Source: Marchantia polymorpha subsp. ruderalis
Taxonomy: Eukaryota > Streptophyta > Marchantiopsida > Marchantiales > Marchantiaceae
NCBI GenBank assembly: GCA_037833965.1
Contig: AP031352.1
Span: 12,194,501-12,258,500 of the forward strand
Direction: 5' to 3'
DNA length: 64,000 bases
The translations under genes and the position numbers were made by a program. The notes below the pieces were generated by a model. It was not told where the DNA came from, ran no database searches, and saw only the letters and a list, made by a program, of their open reading frames with translations. Of the stretch, positions 36,746 through 49,300 are shown piece after piece; the stretch's first letter is position 1; each line of letters opens with the position of its first letter.

Positions 36746-38859
36746 AGTCTGAGACAGTCTCCGATTGTTACGGATATGATTTAAAATCAGTGGTATTGGA
36801 TTCCAGAGCGGGAAGTCATTGCCATGCACAGACGGTTAGACATTCTTTTTGACGACTTTTCAGCTGTCATCCTCTTTACACTAGCAACGCACAGCCAGGG
36901 CGTGGGGTATTTGGTCGTCAGGCTTTGACAGGCACATGAGTGCAGGTTTAACTGTCATCGGACATGTCCTCCGGCCGAACGGTAAGATGACTCTACTTTT
37001 CTGTCATTGTATCACAAAGCAGGACATCTGTTTATGTCTTGGAGAGCGATGCACACATGCGAGTTGCAATTGATTTGTGCAGGAAGAGGTCAAAGCTCTT
37101 TACATCTAAAAATTTATTACTTGTGTAGATCTGTACATATACCTCGAACATCGACGATATGATCAAAAGTCCTTATGAGATTTGGCTAGTTTTGTAGATT
37201 TGCTCATTGTGCTGTATTACAGACCTCGCTGAGTGTAACTTCTTTTTTAACAGGTTTTCACTTCTCTTCTCTCAGGCGGAAAATCTGCCACAGGAGCAGG
37301 AAGTAGACGACTCTAGAAGGCGTCAGTCCAAGTATCTTAGCTCCAACAAGGACTTTCAAGGTTTTTTTCTCCTCGTCTTGTTTTAGCAAAGGACAGACTA
37401 GGTCATAGGAAATTTCTTTTGCTCTCTGGTATGTAAAGCAATTGTAGATATTGATAGGTTTGGCATGATAGGTTACAAACAGTGGATTAGCTGCAATGGG
37501 GCAATCTATCTAGCCAAGAATGTGAAGGTCCTACAGTCAAGTAGTTGACAGGTCGGCGTGGTTCAGTGCTCGAAGGTAGATGCTCGGGACACAACTCGAA
37601 AACTTTGACAGTCAACTTACCGAAGTTTCAATTATTCAGATGCATTCATGGCAATTAGCTGTACAAATTAGAACAAATGTGCCACAATAAACAGTCAAGT
37701 TTCTCAGCGGGGCATTACGAGGTTCGTCGTTGAAAGAAACGATTCTATTTGAGAACTTCTTGTCAGTAAGTGCATTGTTGCGTATGTGAATGAGCATTTT
37801 CCTTGTAAACGGAAGATGATGGGCATCTCCATTTTGGAAAGCAAGGTGCCAAAGTTTCCTTGTCGATTCTATTTTGTCACTTCGGGTTCCAAGGGGGAAG
37901 GCAGTTGGGGGAACGGCGGACGAACTAGGAGAACGGCTCAAAACCACGCGAGGGAACCATTCTTTCTGGCGGAGATGAATGTTTCATTCAATCAGCCGCA
38001 CACAAACACCAGGAATTGTCTACCTGTTGCAGATGCTATGCCCACTTCCCATCCGAGAAGGCGTAGATGTGCATGGATAACAAGACAGAAGCTGGCTACT
38101 TCCGAGTTGGGAATCTAAATTTGTGAATTTTGCAGGAAGCACTTGCTTCCTTAGCAGCCATATTGCTGAGTGATGTTCCTGTTAGCCCGCCCTGTACGAA
38201 GCTGTGTTGTCAACTCATGGAATACCAGTAGGGAACTGTATCCCCGAAACATGTTTAGGTTGGCTCCCTCCGGCATACGATTTGCAAAGACGGCAGAGAC
38301 TGGTACTGGCATCCAGGGCAGCTTCCACTTACGGTATCGGGTACTTCCAACAGGATTCTGCCGGCCGGAAGTGTATTCTGCGCAGTCTGTGAATTAGAGG
38401 CCCGAAATTGAGGCATGCAGGCTCAAAGCGTGGCACACACTTGCGCGATAATAACATAGTGGTCCAAATTGCACATGAAAAGCGCGGCGTACTACAATAG
38501 CTTTAGAATTTGTAGATACAGAAGAATATGGTAGACATGATGGTGGAATGCCGCAATCCCTTGAACATCCATCCTCGTTCATGGTGGAACTAATGTACAA
38601 CGACAGACATGGTTCGCTACAGGTGAGACTGGTTGCATTAATGGTTGAGGTCGTCCGAAAGCTGGTTGCTTCAGGTGAGATACCTTGTATAGACAGACGG
38701 GCAAGTATCGTTCACATGTTAGCACAATGCAATTGCTCACGGATCCGTGCAGCATCCGTGCTGTCGATCAGAGTCGTCATTTGACATTGTGAAGAAGTGG
38801 AGTGTGGAGATTGATTGCCATACTGCCTTGTCTGCCCATGGACGATACGATCGGCTCCT
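36746..38859. other. Convergent intergenic region (3' UTRs)
   Basis: Lies between the plus-strand gene ending at 36745 and the minus-strand racemase-like gene ending at 38860, so it should contain both 3' UTRs. Short open frames show nothing recognisable. Confidence 0.55.
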
Positions 38860-40344
38860 TCACCTCGCAAGGCCCTTGGTGGTCTTGGACCATTTGACAG
38901 CAGCTCTCGCTAGAGCGTGTGTCGGATCGATACACTTGCGCAGAACAGGATCGTCCGCGTCAAACGCCGTGGGCATATTATGGCAAGCCAGCACCACCAC
39001 GTTCACAGCATTGACCAGCAACACCTGCACGGCGATTCGCAACAGATTCTTCGCTCCTTCCATGTCTCGCCGCTGCAAGGCTGCGATGCCAGGTATCACT
39101 GCGTGTTCCATGGTGGCTTTATCCGGCAGTGCAACATCGAAACCCTATCAAAAAACCCATCGGCAAACACTCCCAGGATCAGTTCATCCGACACAGACTC
39201 TCGTACAGCAACACTCTCCTGATCATCAGTACGAGCCACTTCCTACTTTGGAGCGCTCGAGCAAATTCAGATCACTGACAGAATTGTTGGATGGCGGAAG
39301 CAACTGCGACAGCACGGGGAGATGGTGTACCTGGCTTCGGAGTTTTTCTTGGTAGAAGGCGGAGGCGAGAGTGGCTTCGCTGCCGAGGACGCCGATTTTG
39401 GGGCGGGTGCCGGCTTCGAGAGGCTGCAAGTCGGCGGCTTTGAGCTCGTCGATGACGCAGTCGGCCATGTGCAGGAACGGGACGGTGCAGCCGAGGGCGA
39501 GCTGATCGTACCACAGATGCGAGACATGGCAGGGCATGACAATGCACTTGGCACCGGACTCTTCGAGAAATCGCCGCTTCTGAATCAGGGGTTCCACGGT
39601 TATGAGCTCAATCTCCTCCTCGGCTCCCGGGTACGCATCCTCCAGAAGAGCCGGCTTGAAGCTCGATTTCATGCGCCCCCGAGACGACGCAATTCTCTTG
39701 CGCAAGTTCGGATCACTGCACAGGAGCACTGGAATATGGTCACTCTGATCCTCGGCATTCGATGCGTCCACAATCTTCCTCATAAACTCCACAGTGGCCA
39801 GCGGATTCAATCCACCCAGGATACCTACCGTGTTGGCGTGATCAAAGACGCGACGATCCCCGTGCCTTTCCTCGGAACTGGATCCTGAAGGAGGCGGCGG
39901 AGGGGGAGGGCAGGGAGGGCAGGGAGGAGGCAAGGTCGAAGCGGGAGGAGCAGGGGGGCTGCTCTCGACATCGTTCAATCCCGTGCCTCCATCGGCGGTT
40001 TCCCTCGTGGTCGACGATCCGACCGCGTTTCTGTTGAAATCGCCGAACAGAGCCGTGCCCAGAGGCACGCTCTTCAATCTCGAGAGCTTGCGCACATTCT
40101 TCCCCAGCGACGACGACGAGGTGCATCGGAACGAGAGCTTTCTGCTGCAGCTCGGGATTCTACATTCGCGCAGTCGCAGCAGAGACTCGGAATCGCACCG
40201 CCTCGACGACGAATTCGCCGGCCCTGCAGCGTGGTCGAAGTTCACTGCTAGAGTCCGGCACAGAGGGTCCGGCATGGCCTCCCCCGCGCAATCCTCTTCG
40301 GCAGTCCGCGCAAGACTCCAATTCCTCCCCCGACGAGCTCCCAC
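38860..40344 (-). CDS. Aspartate/glutamate racemase-like protein, probably plastid, 2 exons
   Basis: Minus-strand exons 40344-39331 (338 codons) and 39144-38860 (94 codons plus stop) give 432 aa; the phase 0 intron has a GTAC donor and an acceptor ending GATAG. The first 110 residues or so are rich in Arg, Ser and Ala with few acidic residues, which fits a plastid transit peptide. A proline-rich stretch (about 128-152) links to the catalytic part. That part begins NTVGILGGLNPLATVEF (171-187), the nucleotide-free Rossmann-like start of the Asp/Glu racemase family. It contains GAKCIVMPCHVSH (Cys272) and VVVLACHNM (Cys392). In this PLP-independent family two cysteines act as acid and base, and both positions are occupied. 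It ends with CIDPTHALARAAVKW. Substrate cannot be told from sequence. The leader contains a (CAA)n(CAT)n run at 40397-40434. Confidence 0.9.
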
Positions 40345-41457
40345 GTGAAAACCAGCTCGCGCTCTGCTTTTCCGTCTATCGGCCTCTCACGAGCTCACAA
40401 CAACAACAACATCATCATCATCATCATCATCATCGACGGGATGCAGCTCGTGCTACCACCGAATCATTACCAAAAATGTACGCTCCCGTACAAACGCGCA
40501 GGGCGCTCCCGGCGTGACAGTCGACAGCCGAGCTCACGTCTTATAGAAGGGAGAAATCTAGATCCTCTGTGCTCCCATCACACCACCACCACTCTCTCGG
40601 CCCATGCCCGTGCACGGACGCTGCGAATCCAGAGCCACCCTACCATTCCGGAATCTCTTCGCTCATCCTCCGCATCCAATCCAATCTCTGCGCCGCACCT
40701 GCACACTCTCTCTCACTCACTTCAACTCAGCTGAGCGCAAGCAAGAGCACAATTCTCGAGCTGGCACCGAAGGAGATAATGGGAAAAAGTGAGGGACGGA
40801 GAGCGAGGAGCGGCAGAGAAGAAGCCCGAGCGCAAGCACAGAGATCGAGGGAGTGATGGACAGGATTCCGTGGGCCTGAGCCACCAGAGGCTTCGGTCGA
40901 AAAGGGGGGTGACCAGGATCCAGATGCTGCAGCTGTGTTTCCTAGCACACTACACTACACTCTTGCGCAGCACAGCACAGCAGAGCAGAGCAGGTTCAGC
41001 TGGAATCAATCGTACCTCCTTACTCTAGCTGCTGCTGCTGGTGGCGCTCGCTGCCCATTCCGTGACGGAGCTAGGAATGGGCCTGGGCTCACGAAGGGAC
41101 GGGAATTGGAGTTTGTGGTGCTTGGACTTCAGAGTGCCATCCCTTCGGCGTCCGTCGTCCACCTGCTTTTTATTAATAGTATTCTATTGCCGAGTCCGAG
41201 ATCCGTCCGGACTTCGTCTTCTACCCGTTGTCCCACGGGGAATCTCACCCATTCCCGGCTGACCGGCCCGAGCCAAAGAAGGATGCGACGCGGGGGCCAG
41301 CGTCCGAATCTTATACCTCGAGCTATCGCCGAGGTATGGTCGGGTAAAAACACTACTTCGACATGCATGCCTGAGGTGAATCTCCTACTTTCCGGTGAAA
41401 GGTTTCACCATGTATGGACTCGAGGTAAATTACTTCTCACTGCGAAGTCTTATACAT
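40345..41457. other. Promoter/leader of the racemase-like gene
   Basis: Ordinary GC content with a CAA/CAT microsatellite at 40397-40434 and CAGCA runs near 40970-40995. No further gene recognised. Composition changes abruptly at about 41457, where the AT-rich island begins. Confidence 0.6.
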
Positions 41458-42124
41458 AATATTCCAAATTACTCACATTTTCCCACTTTACCACAACAAC
41501 ATAGTGTTCTACTTCCCATATTTGATTTGTTTTTATAGATTAATCTTCCAACTGAAAATAGAGTAATCTTTACAAGGTTAAAAAAAATCATCTTTTTAAA
41601 ATTTGGAATTACAGAAACTTTATAAGAATTAATCATATATATATATATATATCATTAAAAAAATTGATCATTATTCAAAACAATAGCCAGTGATTGATAT
41701 ATTTAGATTATCAGATTTTTAAAGTGTTTTGCTACAAATATAACTTGCTTATATTCATAGTGTTTAATATCTTATGATTGGTTTCAACTGTCTTTTCATA
41801 CTTCTTTAATTATATCAAAAATTAAATCAACATTGAAATGCAAATAAGCTTTTCAAGTTTTTTCATTATTTCATCTTCATTGATTTTTTTTACTCATCGC
41901 GGGTATCATTTTCATTGATTGTTTCTCTCATCTCTCATTCATACATTGCAATAGTTGAATTATCTACTCATCTTAACACTGCAGTTAAATGAGAAAGGTT
42001 TACTAATTTTACAACAACCTATGGAATCGCTGCATTTGTTTCTTCATAACTAGGTATCAAGACACCTAATCATCACAATATGTATAACATGTGTATAGAC
42101 CCTAAAAGTACAATTTTTTATTAC

Positions 42125-44535
42125 AATTAAACACCCAGAATCTTTTTTCATTATTATTGTAGAATTGTTTTATGTTCACACTACATTTTATTCATAATAA
42201 AATGTAAACTCATATAAGATAAGATATGGATTTACTTAGTCTGTAATTTATTGGAGCTCAAACTTTGCATAATTTTGCTCATAATTTATGAATTTTGAAA
42301 ATGATAGAATTTGAGATTTTATTCTTTATATAAAATTAGATTATTAATTATAAATTTTAAATTAAAATTAAAGATTTATGATAAAAGAAATTTGTGTTAT
42401 CTAAATAAAAAAACAGCATTATGATCTGAATGTAAATTTAAAAAAATAAAATAAAATCTTTCAAATCAACTTTTGAAATGATAAATTAGTATTATTCACA
42501 TGTATAATTTATGTCTTAATGTATATACCGTATTATAATAAAAAATGATAAAATCTACATCTTTAAATGATAATAACCTTTAAATTTTATAGAATACATC
42601 ACATTTTAATAAACTCAGATAAATTTCTATATGAAAAAAAGAATTTACAAAAGTTTATTTTAATAGGAAATTATTGTTTTTGAGAAATATGATATGCCAA
42701 GTAAAGTGCCGGAAGTACAACAGTTAAAACCAATAGGCTAAGGTTAATATCAAAGAATTTTGTAAACCATATGCTGGAAAATTTCCTTTCAATATAGTAC
42801 ATAAGTTGGACAAAACATTAATCATATAAATATAAATTTACATGTAATAATATTTTGCTTCCAATAAAGAATTTTTTTAATATTAAAATTATATAAATGT
42901 TAGTTTACATTATATTACTTGCTGTAAAAAATCTTACAAAATTCTTTCTTTCACATATTTATCAACTATTCAAACAATCACGTTAAAATATTAACATTGA
43001 AATAGTTTTTTTAATATAATAAATTTTTTTCATTCATATCAATGCATTGTAATTTAACATGATTGTAATATTGTAAATATAACCTTTGTATTAATTATTG
43101 TGATGTATTTGATTTTTTTCATCTTTTTTAATAAATTTTTTTAATATGAAAAAATATATTTAATTTGATAAAATCTTATATTATGTTATCAAAAAATATA
43201 TTTTATATATTTAAATATTTCAGATTTTTGAGTTTAAATTGAAAAAAATTATTAAAGTTTTAATGAATATAGTTTTTATTTTCTTTTGGGATATTTTTAT
43301 TGAATAAAAAATGTTATTACATATATGAAATAATACTAAAAATTTAGTATTCTTTTGAAACATTTAAATTGGTATTTAATTAAAAAATTTAGACAAAATA
43401 TTGATCTAAAATAAAGTATAAAATTTTAGTATTAAAGTTTTTATAAATCGTAATTATCAAATTTTTTAATATAATTTGTGAACATATATATTAATTTTTA
43501 AATGTTTCTAATCCATCTACATTTGAATATTTAGCTTTGTTTAAAGTGAATTTTTATATATCATGATTTTTTTATGAAAAATAATGTAATAAAATTTAAA
43601 ATATTATAGTTTACTATGAGTATTGACATATCATGCTAGTAATTGTCAAGGAGAAACCTACAATGCACAACGAGCTAAAGGTACTAGACGTGATTCCAAT
43701 ACTTTCCGGCCACAAAGTCTTATTGTAGAACTCATGTGATTAAGAACATTGGCACTCGATTTGCAATAGCTTCTTTTCAATGTTGTTATGCTAGAGTAAT
43801 TTAGAATGCTTCCAGGTTGTAAACACACATTATTCACTTTTTCATCTTAACTTTATTTTGATACTTTAATGTTAAAAATTTGAAATGGAGTTAATAATTG
43901 TGGTAGAACAGTTATTAACCTTCTCAAAACTAACTGCTTGTTGCCATACTTTCATCGTCAATTATATATGACATTTGCTTACACATCAAAACAAAATACT
44001 TCAAATAAAAAACTTTTTGGTAGATTACATCAAATTTTTTTTATTAGACCAACAGGTTGACCCGATATCATAATAAAACATTGATTTAAGAATCATCAAC
44101 TAACACTAAATAATAAAAATACTCCTAACATCAATTTTTTTTTTCTCTATAAAAAATCATTTGTGCTAGCCTTAACAATTTATTTTTCATCTTTTGCTTT
44201 TTTTAGCCATTAACTTGAAGTTTCCGGTTTATTTTAACATTTTTTCACTCATTCTTCAATAGCATTTAAGGTATAATTTATCAAATTGTGTATTCAGTTT
44301 GATTTGGAATTTGAGCTTACACTTTGATGTGGAACTTAACTTCAGACATGATTATGTGTGATTGTATCATGCTGCCCCTTGTAACTTTTATCAAATTCTG
44401 ACTTATTTCAAATTTTTTTTCCATTGCCAAAAATTAGCACAAAATGATGTTTTTTATTTTTTTTTGGTATCTATTATATTTAATGTTTATCAAATACAAT
44501 TTTTTGTTTTTATACAGCATTTGAAAGTTACACAT
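42125..44535. repeat. AT-island long repeat, copy 1
   Basis: Begins with ACACCCAGAATC and matches 45072-47085 in order over most of its length. Shared landmarks include ATAAGATAAGATATGGATTTA, AGTACAACAGTTAAAACCAA, AACTATTCAAACAATCACGT and GTGTGATTGTATCATGC. It is longer than copy 2, partly because it has an extra segment at about 43620-43890. Confidence 0.85.
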
Positions 44536-44540
44536 CTATA

Positions 44541-44918
44541 AACAGTTGGAATTGAGTTGAAACGGACGAGTACTCATAACAACAATCCACTTGCACTTTG
44601 TGCTAAGAATGATTTACTAGCCGCCATTCATATTACAGTCCTAAAAGTCTACCTCTATTTATGTCCACCCGTGGACAAGAGTGAGAACGAATGCGAACTG
44701 CCTGAAGTCTATAGGCTCGATGCCTATTACAATCCAATAGTCGTGGATGTGAGAGTTCTCTGATAATTCACAAGAGGAATGGAGTGAGAGCATAAAACTC
44801 TGAGCTTCGTGGAATACTCACAAGTCCAATGCTAATCCGTTTCTTTATACTTGTGAAACAACATCGTGCACGTTTGCTGTTCTTGCCTATCGTTGAAGCT
44901 CTAAGACCAACGATGTAT
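44541..44918. other. Ordinary-composition segment inside the AT island
   Basis: About 375 bp with normal GC content sits exactly where copy 1 of the long repeat passes into the short repeat; at the matching place after copy 2 (about 47080-47090) it is absent. It has a 68-codon plus frame (44557-44763) with no recognised similarity. No clear target-site duplication or terminal repeat is seen. Confidence 0.6.
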
Positions 44919-44920
44919 CC

Positions 44921-45062
44921 GTTCATTTGCAATAGAATTTTAATTATAAAAATTACTTCTATGTTAAGTGTGCAAGATCAATTACATTTTGTAAGTTTAA
45001 ATAAATAAAATATTTTTTATTAGAAATTACACATACATGTATACATTCAAAATTTTAATCAA
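44921..45062. repeat. AT-island short repeat, copy 1
   Basis: Starts TCATTTGCAATA and includes TGTGCAAGATCAATTACAT and ACATGTATACATTCAAAATT; matches 47088-47236. Confidence 0.85.
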
Positions 45063-45071
45063 AATTTTTAA

Positions 45072-47085
45072 CATTTAAACACCCAGAATCTATTTTCATT
45101 AATATTGTAGAATTTTTTTATGTTCAAATTAAATTTTATCTTCAATAAGATGACAACTCATATAAGATAAGATATGGATTTACTTATTCTATTATTTATT
45201 GGAGCTCACACTTTGCATAATTTTTGCTTATATTTTATGATTTATACATTTTTTAAGAATGATGGAATTCAAAATTTTATTATTTATATAAAATTAGATT
45301 ATTAATTTAAAATTTAAAATTTAAATTAAAAATATATGATAAAAGAATTTTTATATTTAAATAAAAAATTTTAATTATGATCTGAATGTCTATAAAAAAA
45401 AATAAATCTTTCAAATCAACTTTTGAAATGATAAATTACTCTTATTCACATATGTAATTTATGTCTTAATGTACATACCGTAATAGAATAAGAGTTGATA
45501 ATATCTAAATCTATAACCTTTAACGGAATAATTTACATTTCAATGAAAATAGAAAATTATTACTTGAAAAAGATAATATTTACAAGATTTTAGTTTAATA
45601 GTTTAATTTTTTAAACTTAATTTAAATTTAAAGCGTCAGAAGTACAACAGTTAAAACCAATAGGCGAAATATAATAGTTTTGTTACCATATCCTTGAAAA
45701 ATTCCTTTTAAGATATAAATATAAAATTCACATGTAAAAATATTTTGCTTTTAATAAAGAATTTTTTTAATATTTAAAATATATGAATTTTAGTTTATAT
45801 TATATTACTTGCTGTCAAAAATCACACGAATTTTTTTTAACATATTTACTAACTATTCAAACAATCACGTTAAAATATTAACATTGATATAGTTTTTAAT
45901 ATAATAATTTTTTTTCATTGATATCAATTCATTGTAATTTAACATGATTATAAAATTGTAAAAGTTACCTCTGTTTTGATTATTGTAATGTATTAAAAAA
46001 AATTTCATCTTATATTATAAACTTTTTCATGTTTAAAAAAATATATGATATGATATAATATAATCTTATATTATATATACTTAAATATGACAGATTTTTT
46101 ACTCTAAATTGCAAAAATTTAGTAAAATTGAATTAAGTTTTTATCTCCTTTTGAACTATTTTATTTAACTAAAAATAGTATTACATATATGAAATAAAAA
46201 TAAACATTCAGTATTCTTTTAAAACATTTAAATAAGTTTTTAAATCAAAAAATAAGACAAAAATTTTATTTAAAATAAAATATAAAATTTAGTATTAAAT
46301 TTTTTGTAAACGGTTTTTATCATTTTTTTAATATAATTTTATGAAAATATTTATTAATTTTTCAAATATTTATATTACATCTACATTTGAATTTTAGTTT
46401 TGTTTACAGTGAATATTTATATATCAAAGTTTTTTTTTTGTCATACTCTCATCGTTGATCACCCCTAACGTTAATTATATATGACATCTGCTTACACGTC
46501 AAAACAAGCTACTATAAAAAACTTTCTGGCAGATTACATCAATTTTTTTTTATTATCGGATCGGATGTCTCCGAAGGGACAGGGTTAGACCAACAAGTTG
46601 ACCCGATATTATAACAAAACATTAATTTAAGAATCATCAACTGACACTAGGTAATAAGAATACCCCTAATAATAAACATTTCGTTTTTTATAGAAAATCA
46701 TTTTTGCTAGCCTTAACAATTATTCTCGCATCTTTTTTTTTATTTTTAAGCCATCAACTTGAATTTTTAAAATTTTTTTAAAGATTTTTACATTCATTTT
46801 TCAGTAGCATTTAAGGAATTATTTACCAACTTTTACTGCGCAATCTGTTTGATTTGCGATTTAACAACTTACAATTTCATGTGAAACTTAACTTAAGACA
46901 TGATTATGTGTGATTGTATCATGCCACCCCTTGTAACTTTTATCAAATTGTGATTTATTTCAAATTTTTTCCCATTGTTGAAAATTGACACAAAATTGTA
47001 TTTTTTTCTTTGCTCTATCATATTTAATTTTTATCAAATAAATTTTTTTATAAAACATTTAAATAATATTTGAAAGTTTCAGACT
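45072..47085. repeat. AT-island long repeat, copy 2
   Basis: Diverged copy of 42125-44535 in the same orientation, shorter by about 400 bp, with a private insert of about 32 bp at 46553-46585 (contains GGATGTCTCCGAAGGGACAG). Confidence 0.85.
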
Positions 47086-47087
47086 TT

Positions 47088-47236
47088 ATTCATTTGCAAT
47101 AAATTTTTGATTATAACAATTCCTTCTAAGTTAAGTGTGCAGGATCAATTACATCTTATAAATTTAAATAGATACAATATGTTTTATTAACATTTAGACA
47201 TACCATTTACCATTTACCATACATGTATACATTCAA
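47088..47236. repeat. AT-island short repeat, copy 2
   Basis: Matches 44921-45062, with an extra ACCATTTACCATTTACC stretch. The long-then-short order repeats, so the two pairs belong to one tandem duplication. Confidence 0.85.
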
Positions 47237-49300
47237 AATTTTAATCACAAAAATTAATTTTTTAAAATTAAATTTTTAAATTTTTTAAAATTAGATATTT
47301 TATTAATTTTTTCTTAAAAAATAAGTTTATTAATAAAATAAAAAATAATAAGTCTTGAGGGCTGGCTGGCTGGTGGGCGGACGAAGATTAGTTTTTTTAT
47401 AATAATATTAATAAATCATATTATGAAAAAACAAAGTTAATTGATTGCTTAATATGTAATGTTTTGGTATTATTATAATTCTTGAAATAATTTTTAAATA
47501 ATTTTTAAAAATTTAATATTTTAATTTCAATTAATATTTAATTATTTTTTAAAATAATATTTTAATAAATAAATAGATAATTTTATTAGAATTAAATTTT
47601 AAAAAAATGAAATATTAAATTAAAATTTTAAAGTAAATAAAAAATGTTCTAATACATATTGTTATTTGAAAAAAATTTTTGTGATTCAGAAACACAAGTT
47701 GTGTGGAAAATCAACAATGCATCGGATCGCAGTTGACCCTAATATTTTATGTGAAATTTTTTTATTAAATTTAATTTCTAGGTTTTTATTCTTTTATAAA
47801 GTATATAAAATTTTTATAGTGTAAATAAATTTTAATTTTAATTTTAATTATTAGAATAAATTTATAAATTTATAGGTTTAAATTATTTGATTTTTTTTGT
47901 TTTTAAGTACAAAAAAATTCATGTAGAGCACGGTTGCTTTTGCTAAGATGTGAAATCTCTATGCGATATTGGCCATTTTTTGACTTAATGGTATCAAAAC
48001 TAGTAAAATAAGATTGGAACAAATCTGAGTAGGATAAGGTTGGTATAATTTTTTTGTCATCCAAATTTGATTCATAAGTTGCCAATTGAACTTTACGGTT
48101 TACATCTTACTCAACTGTCCAAAAACTAATCTGCCTTCCCATATCTGACGTTTGTCAAACTTAACTTAAACCTTACATACATATTAACCATTTTTTTTCA
48201 CCTTATATTACTTTTGATAAATCAGACTGCAAGAACTCACGACACGTTAAGGATGAGTAATTAGAAACTTTTTTTGCATTTATAGGGATGCTGTAATATC
48301 ACCCTTGGCTCACCATTTCTTCTTGATTCACAAGATATGACGGATATTGACTCCCAACTCTGAGAAATGAAAGCTGAAGAGTCACTCATAAATTCGCGAC
48401 TCCTTGCCTTCAAAGAAAGACAAATAGTCAACTCTCTCTCTCCTCTTGCTCGCGATGTCCACACGTCTGTCCGTCACGAACATTGAGTAAGCAAGCAAGC
48501 GTGATGTATTATTTTGTATGTGAAAACTTGGAATTTTAATTAGATAGTATTATTAAACTTATTAAAGTTTTATATTTCTATTTTATTATTTTTTAATATA
48601 AGAATTTTTTTGGATAAGTATATTGATTTTTTTTACTTCTCAAAAGAGACTAAAATAATAATAATTTTTTTTATTCAAAAATATATATTTTATAATTTCT
48701 AATTTTTTTCATTTTCTATAATCGTATTTTTTTAAATAATAATATTGATTACTTACTCATAAATTTCAAATAAATTTTTTTTCCACAGATTTTATGTTAA
48801 TATTAGATTAAGATCAGTATTAACATAACTTATATTCTCCTGATTAAAATCCTGTTGTTATTACAAAAAATAATAACATTGGTTTTAATATCATTCCTTC
48901 AATTATAAGATCTTAAAATACATCTTTCATAAAAAAAATACCTTTGCTGGTCAAAATATAAAAAAAGAATTTTCTAATTGCATTTTCTGTTTTTCAAATT
49001 GCTTTCAAATTTGAAAGCAATTGTGAAATTGCTCACTACATTCTTACATTCACATTGATACATAGTGTAAAGCACATTAATATATGATGTTTTATCCAGT
49101 GCAATCATGGACGAATTTTTTTTTTTAATGTTTCATCTCTATTTGGTATTTTAATGAATATTTATTTGTTCAATCATTCAATAATTTTTTTATTTCACTC
49201 TAAGATAGAGGAATATGATGAAAATAATATGAACAATGGAAATTAACAAAATATGTCATATCTATAGTATCAAAAATGTAGGGATACATTCTCAGAATTC

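Larger units (their letters stand above)
41458..49300. other. AT-rich island with an internal tandem repeat
   Basis: About 7-8 kb of very AT-rich DNA (by eye near four in five bases A or T), dense in short A- and T-runs, with no gene-like frame. Its left edge is sharp. It contains two diverged copies of a long repeat (about 42125-44535 and 45072-47085) and a second pair of short repeats (44921-45062 and 47088-47236). Short segments of ordinary composition interrupt it at about 43620-43890, 44541-44918, 46553-46585, 47355-47395, 47690-47745 and 48220-48510. I cannot assign it to a transposon family or to organelle DNA. Confidence 0.75.

Noticed and set aside
37555-37615. GTGGTTCAGT...GGTAGATGCTCG resembling a tRNA 5' half
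   Set aside because: No cloverleaf can be completed; T arm and acceptor stem are missing.
39322-39888. 188-codon plus-strand frame
   Set aside because: Exact antisense of the racemase-like exon 1.
44557-44763. 68-codon frame in the AT island
   Set aside because: Too short, no family, no splice context; kept only as part of the inserted segment.
41458-49300. AT island as transferred chloroplast or mitochondrial DNA
   Set aside because: No organelle gene, rRNA or tRNA is recognisable, and the internal tandem repeat is unlike organelle intergenic DNA.
41458-49300. AT island as an old virus or LTR element
   Set aside because: No capsid, polymerase, integrase or reverse-transcriptase similarity and no terminal repeats are visible.
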